A stretch of DNA of 64,000 nt. It comes from Coenobita brevimanus (taxonomy: Eukaryota > Arthropoda > Malacostraca > Decapoda > Coenobitidae). The stretch is from positions 40,210,159 to 40,274,158 of the forward strand of contig CM064715.1 of assembly GCA_032717465.1 (NCBI GenBank). The letters are read 5' to 3'. The notes below the pieces were generated by a model. The model was not told where the DNA came from. It saw only the letters and a program-made list of their open reading frames with translations, and ran no database searches. Below, piece by piece: positions 33,546 through 43,990 of the stretch (its first letter is position 1; each line of letters starts with the position of its first letter). Both the position numbers and the translations under genes were made by a program.

Positions 33546-33800
33546 AATTTATTGTCAGTCGTCAACCACTCATTCCCCACTCACTCACCCACGCATTCAC
33601 TAACTCCCCATTCACTTAATCTGTCACTCACTACACACTAACTCACCCATTCAATCATTCATTTACTCACTTACTCTATCCCCATTCACACACTCACTCA
33701 TTTTCATTCATTCACTCTCTCACTCACTCACTCACTCTCATTCACTCACTCGGTCAGTCACTCATTCACTCATTTTCACTCACTCAAGCTCTCATGTACC
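33546..33800. repeat. (ACTC/ATTC)n degenerate simple repeat
   Basis: About 250 bp of CACTCACTCATTCACTC-type tetranucleotide repetition with frequent substitutions. Confidence 0.9.
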
Positions 33801-33884
33801 CTGCAATACAGTCAATACGTAAAACTTGTCATAGTCCTTTCGCTTTAACTTGTCCTAAAATTGGCTTCTCTCCCTCCTAAAAGT

Positions 33885-34265
33885 AGAGCAGTAACAATGG
33901 CCTAGAATATGATGCTAGTCACGAAATGCTATTGAAGGGATATAGAGTAGTCTTCCTTTTTAATCTGTTTATCATTGAGCTACGGGAATTGAGTTACAAA
34001 AAGACGAAAATCCGGTTCAAGCTAAGGCGAGAAAGAGTAGGATCATGCTAACCTCATCTTCATCATGCTTTATCTCCTCGACATTAAATATTCATCTTGT
34101 CTACATTTCTTAAGATACTAATTTCCATCCCCACTTGATTATTTAACTCAAACCCTTTTACTCTAGTGCCATATATTTCCGTCATTCTTCCTGTTATCAG
34201 ACGGTTTTACTCAGCTTAAAATATCCCTCCCCCCCCTTTGAACTGAAACGGTTAATGAAGGCTGT
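33885..34265. repeat. Decayed satellite head plus short motif copy
   Basis: ATGATGCTAGTCACG (33910), CATTGAGCTACGGG (33972) and TTACAAAAAGACGAAAAT (33991) are the head landmarks in order. At 34196-34220 ATCAGACGGTTTTACTCAGC is a copy of the short dispersed motif, followed by CGGTTAATGAAGG. Confidence 0.6.
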
Positions 34266-34854
34266 ATGCAACCTATGCAGTTTCGGAAAATCTATCAAGA
34301 AAAAATCTCAAGATAAAAAAAATCAAGATGAAAAATCTGTCTCAAGATGGAAAACATATAGAAATATATAAAGAAAACGTCATCGCGTTAAGAGCGTTGT
34401 TTTACATCAATATATTTTCTACTAAATATCGTTGCAGAGTTCAGTGGTCAAAATATGCAAGTGACGGACTAAGAACCACAATTTACTTTTTATTTATAGT
34501 TGTTGCACCAAATTTCCCAGACTTTTTTTTTTTTTTTTTCAGGTCATTAATGTATTTTCTAATAACAAAATTGCTAGATCCAGGCAGTTATATTCCAGTT
34601 CGGAATACTCTCTCGTACAGGAAAGGTTAATAAAAAAAAAATTAATATGTTCAGTACAAAACGTCTCAATAAAGTTGACTGAAATCTCTTGAAATAAGCA
34701 AAAATAAAATAGAAATAAGAAATACAGCACGTCACTGGAGTGAAACGCTTACTAAAACCGACAATTTTTATTCCACAACGCCTATGGTGAGAGAAAATAA
34801 GTTATCACTTATACTATACTCTTTTGACTCTAATTTGGCCTAAAATTGCCATCT
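34266..34854. other. Unassigned AT-rich stretch
   Basis: Contains poly-T (34524-34540) and no supported gene. Confidence 0.45.
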
Positions 34855-34995
34855 CTATCTTTGTTGCTGATTTTAACATGAAATTAACACGAACATGATG
34901 CTAGTCAAGAAGATGTGTGATAGAAAGGATGTAGAGCCTTAACACTGTCTCTTTTTGCCAATGACCTACATGAATTAAGCTCCAAAACGACGAAA
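34855..34995. repeat. Direct repeat copy A (140 bp, head-related)
   Basis: ATCTTTGTTGCTGATTTTAA through AAGCTCCAAAACGACGAAA is repeated almost exactly at 36480-36620 (one clear difference, AGATGTGTG against AGAAGTGTG). It contains the head landmark GATGCTAGTC, so both are diverged head pieces copied together. Confidence 0.9.
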
Positions 34996-35149
34996 CTCTG
35001 TGCCAAATTAGAACAAAAACAGAATAAACTGATTCTTTGTTGGATAGTAATGTCACTGATACGTAATTTTCATGCCTATCAGTATTATAGAGGGTACTGA
35101 AACTAGGTAACTATTTATTCATCGACAATATCAGGTTATCAAAGAATAT

Positions 35150-35325
35150 TCAAGCATAGTTGTAATAACATCATCATTATCATCATCATCATCATCACCA
35201 CAGTCATCATTATCATATATTACCATGATCATCACCGTCAACATCACCAGTACTACTACCACTACTACTACTATTATTATTACTAATACTACTACTATTA
35301 CTACTACCACCACCGAATTATGAGC
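35150..35325. repeat. (ATC)n and (ACT)n trinucleotide repeats
   Basis: CATCATCATCATCATC around 35170-35200 and ACTACTACTACTATTATTA around 35255-35310. No coding support. Confidence 0.9.
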
Positions 35326-35392
35326 ATGCACCATATCAATAGTCTTAATTACTGTAGTTGAGATATCGTATCAAACAAGCTCATTTTGGCAA

Positions 35393-35410
35393 CAATGTTC
35401 TATTTGCTTC

Positions 35411-35493
<83 letters not shown>

Positions 35494-35530
35494 GAAGAAG
35501 CAAATAGAACATTTTTTTATGCCCGACACC

Positions 35531-35604
<74 letters not shown>
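35393..35604. repeat. AT arrays with 22-bp inverted flanks
   Basis: ATGTTCTATTTGCTTCTTCA (35395) and TGAAGAAGCAAATAGAACAT (35493) are exact inverted repeats around an (AT)n core, a self-complementary hairpin of about 120 bp. A second (TA)n array fills 35534-35604. Between them ATGCCCGACACCCTGTATA resembles a mariner-type terminus, but no partner end is visible. Confidence 0.8.
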
Positions 35605-35608
<4 letters not shown>

Positions 35609-36395
35609 ACGAAACAGAGAAAGATAATGTACACTTTAAGTGAGAATACGAAGAGTCACTACTGTCCCGTAAAGTTCCAGGTTCAAAACAAAAGAGTTAG
35701 GTAAAATTACAAGTTAAAGTTTAATGCTTGAATTAACAACAAAACATTCAGGACTCATAAGGACAATGCAATGGCAAATAAACAGGTTAAATATATGGTT
35801 AACTGCAATAGCCTCTATTAACACGAAATTAGCATGAGTAAATTTATCTAAGTCAGCCCTGATAAAATGAGATACCAGATAATACTCAGTGAATGTCAGA
35901 TAAATAATTACAGATACAAACTATTATCAAAAAAGACTGACATAAAGATCCATACATGAATTACAAAAACTTCACTAGGCCTACAAATTAAACTTATGCT
36001 ATACAGTACAAGAAAAAAATACAACAACAGTTATACTCAAATTACACACAGCTGCTAGATGTTTGGAGATTTCTTGAGCACTCACAATAATAATAATAAC
36101 TGTACAGGGGAGGACAGAGATGTGAACAAAATGAGGAGCAGATCTAAGTGGCCATGATGCAGAGACTGAGCTCATTATATAGGGGCCAGGAGAGCTTGAT
36201 ACAACTTGTAATAAGGACGCGCAAATGAAGCCATGGGGACAAAGAGATGACAATCCCGCAAAGTATAACAGAGATGTCGACTTACTCTACTATAACGGTA
36301 GAAGGGGGGAACTGAGGCAGAACACGCTCGTGATCAAACATGCAGCATACTGTGCGTTAAAATTACACAAAGGATGATGAAATCATAGGCTATGT

Positions 36396-36399
<4 letters not shown>
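35605..36399. mobile_element. Probable solo LTR of an LTR retrotransposon
   Basis: A 795-bp unique block embedded in (AT)n. It begins TGTTACGAAACAG and ends TATGTAACA, the TG...CA inverted termini (TGTTAC/GTAACA) typical of gypsy-type LTRs. On the minus strand CCCTATATAATGAGC (about 36172-36186) gives a TATA box. No gag/pol lies nearby, so it would be a solo LTR left by LTR-LTR recombination. A target duplication cannot be judged inside the AT repeat. Confidence 0.55.
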
Positions 36400-36473
<74 letters not shown>

Positions 36474-36475
36474 TG
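36400..36475. repeat. (AT)n array
   Basis: Continuation, across the putative solo LTR, of the AT array that ends at 35604. Confidence 0.97.
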
Positions 36476-36479
36476 TATA

Positions 36480-36620
36480 TATCTTTGTTGCTGATTTTAA
36501 CATGAAATTAACACGAACATGATGCTAGTCAAGAAGAAGTGTGATAGAAAGGATGTAGAGCCTTAACATTGTCTCTTTTTGCCAATGACCTACATGAATT
36601 AAGCTCCAAAACGACGAAAA
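36480..36620. repeat. Direct repeat copy B (140 bp, head-related)
   Basis: Near-identical to 34855-34995. Confidence 0.9.
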
Positions 36621-36965
36621 AAATTGGAAAGCCCTGTGCAGTATGTTAAACCAGAAAGGATCCACTGCTGTTTATCTAGGGTGTGAGCATCTGAAGAATG
36701 AATCGCTACAGAGCAAGCATTACGGGATCTCCATGTGTCCGAAATCTCACTGTGTGACGGCTGGGACTGGCCTAGCTGCTGCCCAGGTTATGACGAGGAG
36801 GGACAAGAGGTCCGAGAGGAGGGAGGAGAGGTTGGAGAGGAGGGACCAGGAGAGGGTGTGGAGAGAGTCTGTCTTGGCCAATACCACACCAGGGGCCACA
36901 CCAGCCACACTTAGGACGCGTTTCACCACCTAGAATTACAGTGAAAAGCATCGTCATTGTCATCG
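36621..36965. other. Purine-rich stretch, no supported gene
   Basis: GAGGAGGGA-type purine runs at 36790-36870 hold a 96-codon open frame (Arg/Glu repeats), which I regard as compositional. Confidence 0.45.
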
Positions 36966-37215
36966 TAATAATACATACGCAAAATAAGTCGCTAAAGAAG
37001 AGGTGTTGCGAAACTTTCCATACCACTTATTCTATCCTGCCAGTTTTTCTTGATATATTAGTGGTACGGCTGACTTGTGAATGCTAAAGTGTAATATGCA
37101 GAATAAACAGCTAAAGAAGAGGTGTTAACGAAGAATCCTAGGACTGACGTTTGAATGCTGAGGTGTAATATACAAAATGAATCGCTATGGAAGAGGTGTT
37201 ACGAATCCATAATTT
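36966..37215 (+). repeat. Three direct copies of the MITE right arm
   Basis: ATAAGTCGCTAAAGAAGAGG (36980), AATAAACAGCTAAAGAAGAG (37101) and AATGAATCGCTATGGAAGAG (37176), each preceded by TGTAATATRCA and followed by GTGTTRNGAA. They are spaced about 120 and 75 bp. Same family as 3607-4830. Confidence 0.65.
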
Positions 37216-37600
37216 CCACTTGCCCTATCCTGCCAGTGAGAAGGCAAGACAGTGTTTAGGTCATCAGGTTTCTTGCGTAGGAGGAAGGAGCGAGAACTTA
37301 TCGAGTCTCGCATCTGCAATAGCAAATCAATCAATCAATCAATCAATCAGTCAATTAATCAATCAGTAAGTTAATGAATCAATCCAAGAGCAAAGGATAT
37401 CAAAATAAATTCAAGTTACAGTGAAAATGCTATTGAAACCACCACTCAGACTAGAGAGTAAGGTGAAGAGAGTGAAAAGTGTAAAGAGTATAAAGACAAG
37501 ACAGTAAAGAGTAGAGAGTAAGAGTGAAAGATAAGTAAAGTGAAGAGATTAAAGAGAAGTGAAGAGCGTAAAGAGACAGAGAACAGCGGATGTCAATATA
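37216..37600. repeat. (AATC)n and purine-rich simple repeats
   Basis: AATCAATCAATCAATCAATC at about 37323-37350, then AGAGTAAAGTGAAGAG-type repetition at 37455-37590. Confidence 0.8.
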
Positions 37601-37832
37601 AAGCCAAGTTACAGCAAACATTCTAGAGAAAGCACCCACCTCACCATGGTTACAGAGATCCCGGTCGACTATAGCTTCTGCATCTGCGTTGCGTTTGGTC
37701 GGGTAGGCTGGTAGAACGGTCGAGCGGTCGTCATCACATTGGTCTAGTAATTCGCCCAGTACAACACAGTCTTCCATTCCCTGTTAACATGGATACAGAT
37801 TAACTCTCATGACTGGGAGAACTCTAATGATG

Positions 37833-38582
37833 TACAGTGGGGCACCAATTTTCGCGCCTAATTGGGTCCAAAAATAATGCGCGAAAGTGGAATTAGCGAA
37901 AATTGGGGCATTGTCTTTATGGCAAAAAGGCTAATTGGTTCCCGGTTATCCTAAAGTAACATCAGATTTTCATTTTCACTTGCAATACAGTACATCAAAT
38001 CACTATTGTACATTGCATTGTGAGATACAAACAATAAAAACTGTACAGTACACATTATATGAGGAGAAACATACCACAGAGACCAGGTTGAGGTGTTTAA
38101 TGGATGTTGGGGGTAAGTATCCGAGGCGCGTGGCGTGCTTATTTAGCCATGCCAGACGTATTGGCGCCACCTCTTGCTGCCTCTCTACCACTCTCTCTCT
38201 CTCTCTGCCTCCTCAGATGCAACTTGATGCAACACTTCCACTCTGTGCCGAGTTTCCCCCACACCACCAGGCCCTTTCCCCACACTACCAGGTATAGTAG
38301 AGGCCATTGAACCGTGAGAATCCAACACAATGGAGCTAGCACGCTCGTACACAATGGCGGGAATGGGTGGACAGAGTGTTGACATGACGTCATTCAAGAT
38401 GGCGGTGGGTTGCGGGCGGGCGGTGCAGGAAATTCAAAGTTCAAAATATTGTCCCAAACCCAAAATTTGTGCGCGAAAATCGATTTTTTTCAAGCGAAAG
38501 TGGAAGTTAGGGAATATTTGGTGCATGACGCGAAAGTGGATTCCGCGAATCCTGCTGTAGCGAAAGTTGGTGCACTACTGTA
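37833..38582. mobile_element. Pogo/Tigger-like non-autonomous DNA transposon
   Basis: A 746-bp element (37835-38580) flanked by TA on both sides. The left end CAGTGGGGCACCAATTTTCG and the right end (reverse complement CAGTAGTGCACCAACTTTCG) form terminal inverted repeats that differ at only a few positions. Just inside are subterminal GCGCGAAAGTGGAATTAGCG and its partner with GCGAAAGTGGATTCCGCG. CAGT termini plus a TA duplication are the hallmark of Tc1/mariner pogo-Tigger elements. No transposase frame is visible. Confidence 0.8.
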
Positions 38583-40361
38583 TTCTATTAGTCTGGGTGA
38601 GCTATTGGAGCCACAGGAATTAAGGGGTTATAATCCAGTAATACATCAATACTGCTTTTTTTCTAACATGGCTCTGATTTTCGTCTTTCTGCAAGTTATC
38701 TCATGTAGGTCAGTGGTAGGAAATGACGATGTTGCTGCCTGGTATAAGGAAGACAATATTTTGTTGAGCTGTGCGAAGGAACAGCTAAAGTAGTAGTTTT
38801 ACGAAGCTTTCAAGGCCAGCGTATATGCGGCTCTTAGTTATGAAATAGGCATGACTTTCCTTACTACTCAGATAGTCCTTCCAGCATGCCTGCACTTTGT
38901 TATCAGTTGGCATTATTTACTGGATTTAGAGATCTTGGGTTAGAAAATAAGTGCTGTAATATGAAGAAAACTCGCACTTCTTCCAGGCCCATTCACTTAT
39001 CAAAGTGGTCTACCTTATTAATCTTTTTCACCTGATATTTTTTCCTTGATTGGTAGTAAGATCGAAAGGAAACAAGAAGTCACAGCAAAAAGAATTAAGG
39101 TTTTGTGATAACATTTCAGAGTATTGTAATACAGACAGTGAAATAAACGACAACTGGGGGGGGGGGGATACTCTTCTGCTATACTTATCATATACTTGAA
39201 ACTTAAGATATTGTGATTAGGATGACTAATATTAATCTCTGTAATACGGAGACATCTTTCTTTAGTCATACCATCTCCAGACAAATTGGTCAGACGACGA
39301 GGGCACCCAAACAATGAAGTGGTTAATGAGGGCTACAGTATGTTTAACTCCTGCAGTTCTTGAAGTCTCCTCTGTAGAAAGTTCAAGAAGAAAAAGAAAA
39401 TTTAATCAAGAAATATGGACAAACGTACCTGTTTATGTATCAGAGTAAACTATATGATAAGCCTCTTCTGATAAATACATTCGGTGAAAAACTACTTCTG
39501 CATAACTAAAAAATCTGACTGTATAAACATTATTGCATCAGGAATTAGATAAACGGCAAAGTTATATAATACTTTATTAGACAGCTTCTGAAAATAAGAA
39601 TTGTAACACTAATTCCTAACGCCTCAAGTTTCCAAATAAAATATTAAAATATATTTAAAAGTTTATAAGTAAAAGCTGTAACATTCATTATCGCCTATGC
39701 ATTAAAATTAGTTATACCTTAAATCTATTAATCCCCCCACTATGATGATGTCTTCTGATATTTTCCTGTTGATACTTCCAAGCGACTTCAATGGCAGCAC
39801 AGGACTTCTCACATACAAAGCATAAATGAAGTCTATATAAAACACTTTCCATTTAAACTCTCTCTCTCTAAGGCATAATATTCTAGAAACAGCAAATATG
39901 TATTATACAAGACCACCAGATTCTAAGGGTTAAACCAACGTTCTCAAATAATAGATTTGTGACAGAACAAATATATAATTTTTCTAACTATTCCTACTGT
40001 TCCTACCGCTTTTTGTTCCGGACAATTGCGATTCCTCTATATATGTTTTTATTTTTGGAACTTGCCGTTCTTCTATTACTGCAATTTTCTCCACCTTGTG
40101 GATATGATTTTCCGAGTCTCCCCCTGTATGCAGTTTTACCCTTCAGTGCAATAATATTTTTATAGTTCATTCCATCTACCTCTAGAATACTTTATTCAGG
40201 TTAAGTAGAATCTCTCCTAGTCAGTGGGTTAATGAAGATCTCCTTCCCACTCTCCTCAGCCAAAATTTTATCCACCCATGGGGGATAGTTTGAAAATAGG
40301 AACATTGAAGTATAAATAACATTCATGGATTAAATTATGGAAATGTACTGCTCTCCCATCA
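38583..40361. other. Unassigned stretch
   Basis: AT-rich with a G9 run at 39158. A weak MITE right-arm relic is near 38775-38815 (AACAGCTAAAGTAG and TTACGAAGC). TTTATTCAGGTTAAGTAGAA at 40190 plus GGGTTAATGAAG is a copy of the short dispersed motif. No gene. Confidence 0.4.
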
Positions 40362-40559
40362 ATGTTCTTTACACTGTTCTTCCTGTCCTGCGCAGCTTTT
40401 GCTCTACTGATCTTCCCGTTGAAGCTTCTATGGCTGCATGTTTTTGTTTGTAGTCGGGAGTGCTCTGAGTGGAGGTTTTTCCACCTTGCTGTTTTGTTAA
40501 CACTTATGTCTTCCTCGTCCTTGCTCTGCTACTTTTATTTTATTTTGTTTTATTTTCTT

Positions 40560-41044
40560 TCTTTCTTTCTTTCTTTATTTATTTGCTCTTGCAGAGCTTT
40601 ACTTTACACTTTATGCTCCCTGTCCTGTGCTACTTCTACTATTCTTCCCACTTTCAGAGCTGTACTTCACACTTTTCTCCCTGCCATGTGCTGCTATTCC
40701 ACATTTCTCCTCATTCTCGTTCATGTGTCTGCGGCAGCTGAAGTTCTTGCTGGTAATTTGGAGATACCTTTGGGGTTTCTTTTGTCCTCCCTTTTGTTCT
40801 ACTCTGTCACCTGTTTTCGTTCCAGTGACTGTAGATGCTGGTTTTCTTACTGGGGATTGGTAGACTTGTTAGTGGTTCCTCTTGTCCCCTCTTTTGTCCT
40901 ATTGTTCTTCCCTTTCCCTTCCTCAAGCCGTAGCTGTTCAAGTTCTTCCTGGTAGAACGAAGTGTTTTAAGTGGGTGCCTGTTCTGCCTGCTCTGTTCTA
41001 TATTCTATACACCAGTGATCTCCCTGCCTTGTTGCGATGTCTTC
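40560..41044 (-). other. Probable 3' UTR of membrane-protein locus 1
   Basis: Downstream of the stop at 41045. Minus-strand reading shows diverged repeats of the coding tail (QEELEQLRLEEGKGK near 40940 echoes HELEQLQLQAREVEE in the exon), so the coding repeat seems once to have continued here. An AATAAA lies on the minus strand at about 40579-40574, after which (TTTC)n begins on the plus strand. Confidence 0.35.
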
Positions 41045-41256
41045 TTACAAGTATTCTTCCACTTCTCGTGCCTGTAACTGAAGTTGCTCAAGTTCGTGTT
41101 GCTCGTGTGGAGTGTCTGGAGCGGTGCCTGACTGTTGTCTAACCCTCCTTCTGTTCCTCACCCTCCTGGCCAGCCACTCGTCGACCGGAGGGATGAGGCC
41201 AGGCAGCCATCTGTGCAGGTACCACCATCCGAGGAAGAGCAGTCTCTCGCTCACAC
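41045..41256 (-). CDS. Small membrane protein locus 1, exon 2 (last coding exon)
   Basis: Function unknown. The exon starts after a strong acceptor (TCTATTTCTCTCCAAACAG) with phase 1. The G from exon 1 plus GT rebuilds Gly, then VSERLLFLGWWYLHRWLPGL, IPPVDEWLARRVRNRRRVR and a Glu/Gln-rich likely coiled-coil tail ending EVEEYL and TAA. The WWxLHxxxPxxxPPV core recurs in exon 2 of locus 2 (59615-59356), in the same splice phase. GC content is higher than in the flanking DNA, consistent with coding. Joined to 45591-45363 it gives about 146 residues, with the Arg-rich stretch just after the membrane span, as in a cytoplasmic tail. Could still be a decayed duplicate. No homologue recognised. Confidence 0.5.
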
Positions 41257-41539
41257 CTGTTTGGAGAGAAATAGATTACAATAAAACAACTAAGATTAAA
41301 ATAAGATAAATTAGAACAAATCTGCTTAGCAAAGCAAATAAATCTCCAGTTCAAAAACTCATCCCCTCAAAAGCTGAACAATACTGCTCGGCGAAAGCAT
41401 GAATTGAATTATGCCATCTTAGTTAAGACATTAAGGACTACACTGTACACCAGACCACACACTTAGAATATACTGATCCTTCCATTCTTGACATTTTCTT
41501 TTTATTATTTCTATCTTCATACACTTTTATTCAAAGGTG

Positions 41540-41730
41540 GTAGGTGGGGGTGCCCGTCATCCACTCACTTGATGTAATGCTGCCTACTTCTTCCTTCATC
41601 TATATGATTCTTTTTCTGTACCTATCCTCCTCTCTTCCTATATCTCCCATCCTTCATGTCACTACTACTCTTCCTTCCACTATAGGTGGCTCTATACTGA
41701 GTGACAAGGCAAATGTATTACTATGTATTA
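41540..41730 (+). repeat. Dispersed repeat copy (partner at 63385, reversed)
   Basis: GGTAGGTGGGGGTGCCCGTC, then CACTCACTTGATGTA and CTATACTGAGTGACAAGGC match, in the same order, the minus strand of 63550-63385 (GGTAGGTGAAGGCGCCC, then CACTCACTCGATGTAGCGC and CTACACTGAGTGACAAGCC). Family unknown. Confidence 0.65.
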
Positions 41731-41874
41731 CGTTTAATGTGTCTGTATACAGAGGGCGTTGGGAGTGAGGGCCGTTATGTGCTTGATTAGGTGTGCAGGG
41801 AGGTGGGGGGGTATGTGCTTGGTCAGGTGGAGGGTTACAACAGAGTAGCGTTGCCTATGTTTCTTGTTGCTGCT

Positions 41875-41930
41875 ATCAGACTATTTTATTCAGCTTAAGA
41901 GGCCTTGTTGTGTAAGGGATTAATCAAAAT
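41875..41930 (+). repeat. Copy of the short dispersed motif
   Basis: ATCAGACTATTTTATTCAGC then TTAAGAG, followed after about 15 bp by AAGGGATTAATC. Confidence 0.55.
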
Positions 41931-42419
41931 TGAATCTGCTCCTTCCAGTTCAAGTCTTTCCCAAGCTGAATATAATCATCTGAAGATGTCAGGAATAAAA
42001 AGAAATAATCGTTTTGGGATGAACCTGACTCAGCCTAACCTAACACAACTTCGTCATCTTCAGTCATGGTTATATTGTCTTATTCAGAATTCAGTAAGAA
42101 TTAATGTCAACTGCACTTACACTACCTGAAAGTTGAAGATAATGATTTTCTGGCTACAATAACAGCAATAGAAGAGTTAAGCTAAAGAGATTCTAGCTTT
42201 ATATCTGATTCATAAAAAGAATAAGGAGGACTGTATATAATAGTTTAAAGGCAAAAATATTGTGGGAAAAAAAAAAGTAAATAAAATTATGCACGTAGCA
42301 ACAGACTGAACCAAAGAAACAGAAGACCAATGAAAAAACGACGAATTAAACAATTAACCAACAAGAACAATAAAAACCAAGTAGCACTGAGGGTAACACT
42401 CCCACCCTACAGTTGGCCT

Positions 42420-42900
42420 GATGATAAAGTATTTGACTCTGCCTTTTGACCATGGCCGTAGACGGATTTTTGGAATTCAATTCCTTCATCATTACCAGAC
42501 CTTCAACCTTTCCATCATGACTGGTCCAAATTGAATCTAACTGTTCGAGTTGTCTTCCCTAGCTCCCTCGACCTTTGACCAATTGTTCTCGAAGTAGCAT
42601 CTCTTCATTCTTGGCTGACACTCAGTTCTTCCAAGTCTGGACCATATTGAATCAAAACTGCTCGAGTTTCTGAGTCCAACCTTTGACCTTGACCTCTGAC
42701 TGATTGTTCTCAAAATCGAATATTCTTGACTTTATCATTCCATTAAGTTTGGCCAAAACTGGATGAAAGTTTCTCAAGCTGAACTTGTCGTATAAACCTA
42801 GCTTTTGACCTATTCTCAAAAACAAAATGTTAGCTCCTGGAAAGACCCTCGAAACTTCCATCATGCTTTGTCCAAATCTGATTAAAAGTTACATAGTTCA
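42420..42900. repeat. Degenerate ~115-bp tandem repeat
   Basis: Four units anchored by GGTCCAAATTGAATC-like words at 42521, 42641, 42752 and 42868 (spacings about 120, 111, 116). Each is near CTTTGACC and TTGTTCTCAAAAT. Lies in the putative intron of locus 1. Confidence 0.7.
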
Positions 42901-43089
42901 CACAAACAGAACGACATACGCCAGGCAAAGCGTAATACATAGTACAGTGCGTGCAGCTGTTAAAATTTAACAAGAGAAAGAACACCTTTCATAGCGGCAC
43001 CCATCCCTGCAATATTGTAAGGGAAAGAAAAAATTATTTATCGGAGCGGTGGAGAGGCAAACCCAGCGAATCCCATCTTCTATATACTC

Positions 43090-43990
43090 TTGTCTTGGTG
43101 AAGTTCTACTGAGCAAAATGTGGTGTATCTACATAAAAACTATGGCTTTGTTTCCCCTGGGGGCATTCCCCTTCTGTGAAGGGTGGCCATCAATGGTCTT
43201 ACTCTGCCAAAAATGTGGCAGAAGTGAACGGCTACCAATATGCAAAATTTGGATTTTCTTGGTTAAAAAGCATGACCGTACATAGAATTATACCAAGATC
43301 CACGGGCGCCTTTTCACCCCAATCCGGGAATGACCACTGGGGTCTCAGCCTACCTAAAGTGTAGCCCCAGCGAAGATCTACCATTGCGCATAATTTCATA
43401 TCCACGGGTTAAAAATTATGGCACTCCCTCCTGGGGCCCTTCTCTACCTTTGGAGAATGGTAATCGTGGGCCCCAGCCCGCTAAAGCGTTACAGGAGTAA
43501 ACTCCTACCGATATGCAAAATTGCATATTCCGACGTTAAAAAATACAGCCATGCATAAGGCCTTCACAGAGGCCCTTCCCTTCCCCTGTCAGTTGCGACA
43601 CCTGATTGTTCCACCCTTATCAAAACATGGCCAAGGGTGAAACTCTATTAAAATGCAAAATTTCAGGTCCTTTATTTAAAGACTTTGGCCATGCATAACA
43701 ACTTTTGGCTGACACCAATAGGGGCCTCCGCGGTGGGGGGGGGGGTCAGCTCTCGCGGGTCACACCATATTTATAACCTGACGCAAGTGAAACTCCATAA
43801 ATTAGGCAAAAATTCGTGTTCCTAGGTAAATAATTGGCCATTACGTAACCGTTTAGGTGGGACACCTAGGGGTCACCTCCTCTATGAGGGGGGGGGAGGC
43901 CTTCGGGAACCCACCTGCCTTAAACCGTGCTCGTGGGGGAGGTCTACCACTGTGCACGATTTCATTTTCCTAACACTCCTTCTATAAAGA
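43090..43990. repeat. Degenerate ~140-bp tandem repeat
   Basis: Six to seven units anchored by ATGCAAAATTT-like words at 43117, 43237, 43383, 43512, 43652, 43805 and 43951 (mean spacing about 139 bp). Each is followed by GTTAAAAA-TATGGCCATGCA-type sequence and a G/C-rich GGGGCCC block. Sequence identity is low but the order of landmarks is kept. Intronic in locus 1. Confidence 0.7.

Noticed and set aside
33546..33800. CRISPR-like spaced repeats
   Set aside because: Simple tetranucleotide repetition without regular spacers, in a eukaryotic context.
35371..35704. Ile/Tyr-rich open frames
   Set aside because: Translation of (AT)n arrays.
36643..36933. 96-codon open frame, Arg/Glu-rich
   Set aside because: It falls in purine-rich simple repeat and starts inside a repeat copy. 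No splice or domain support.
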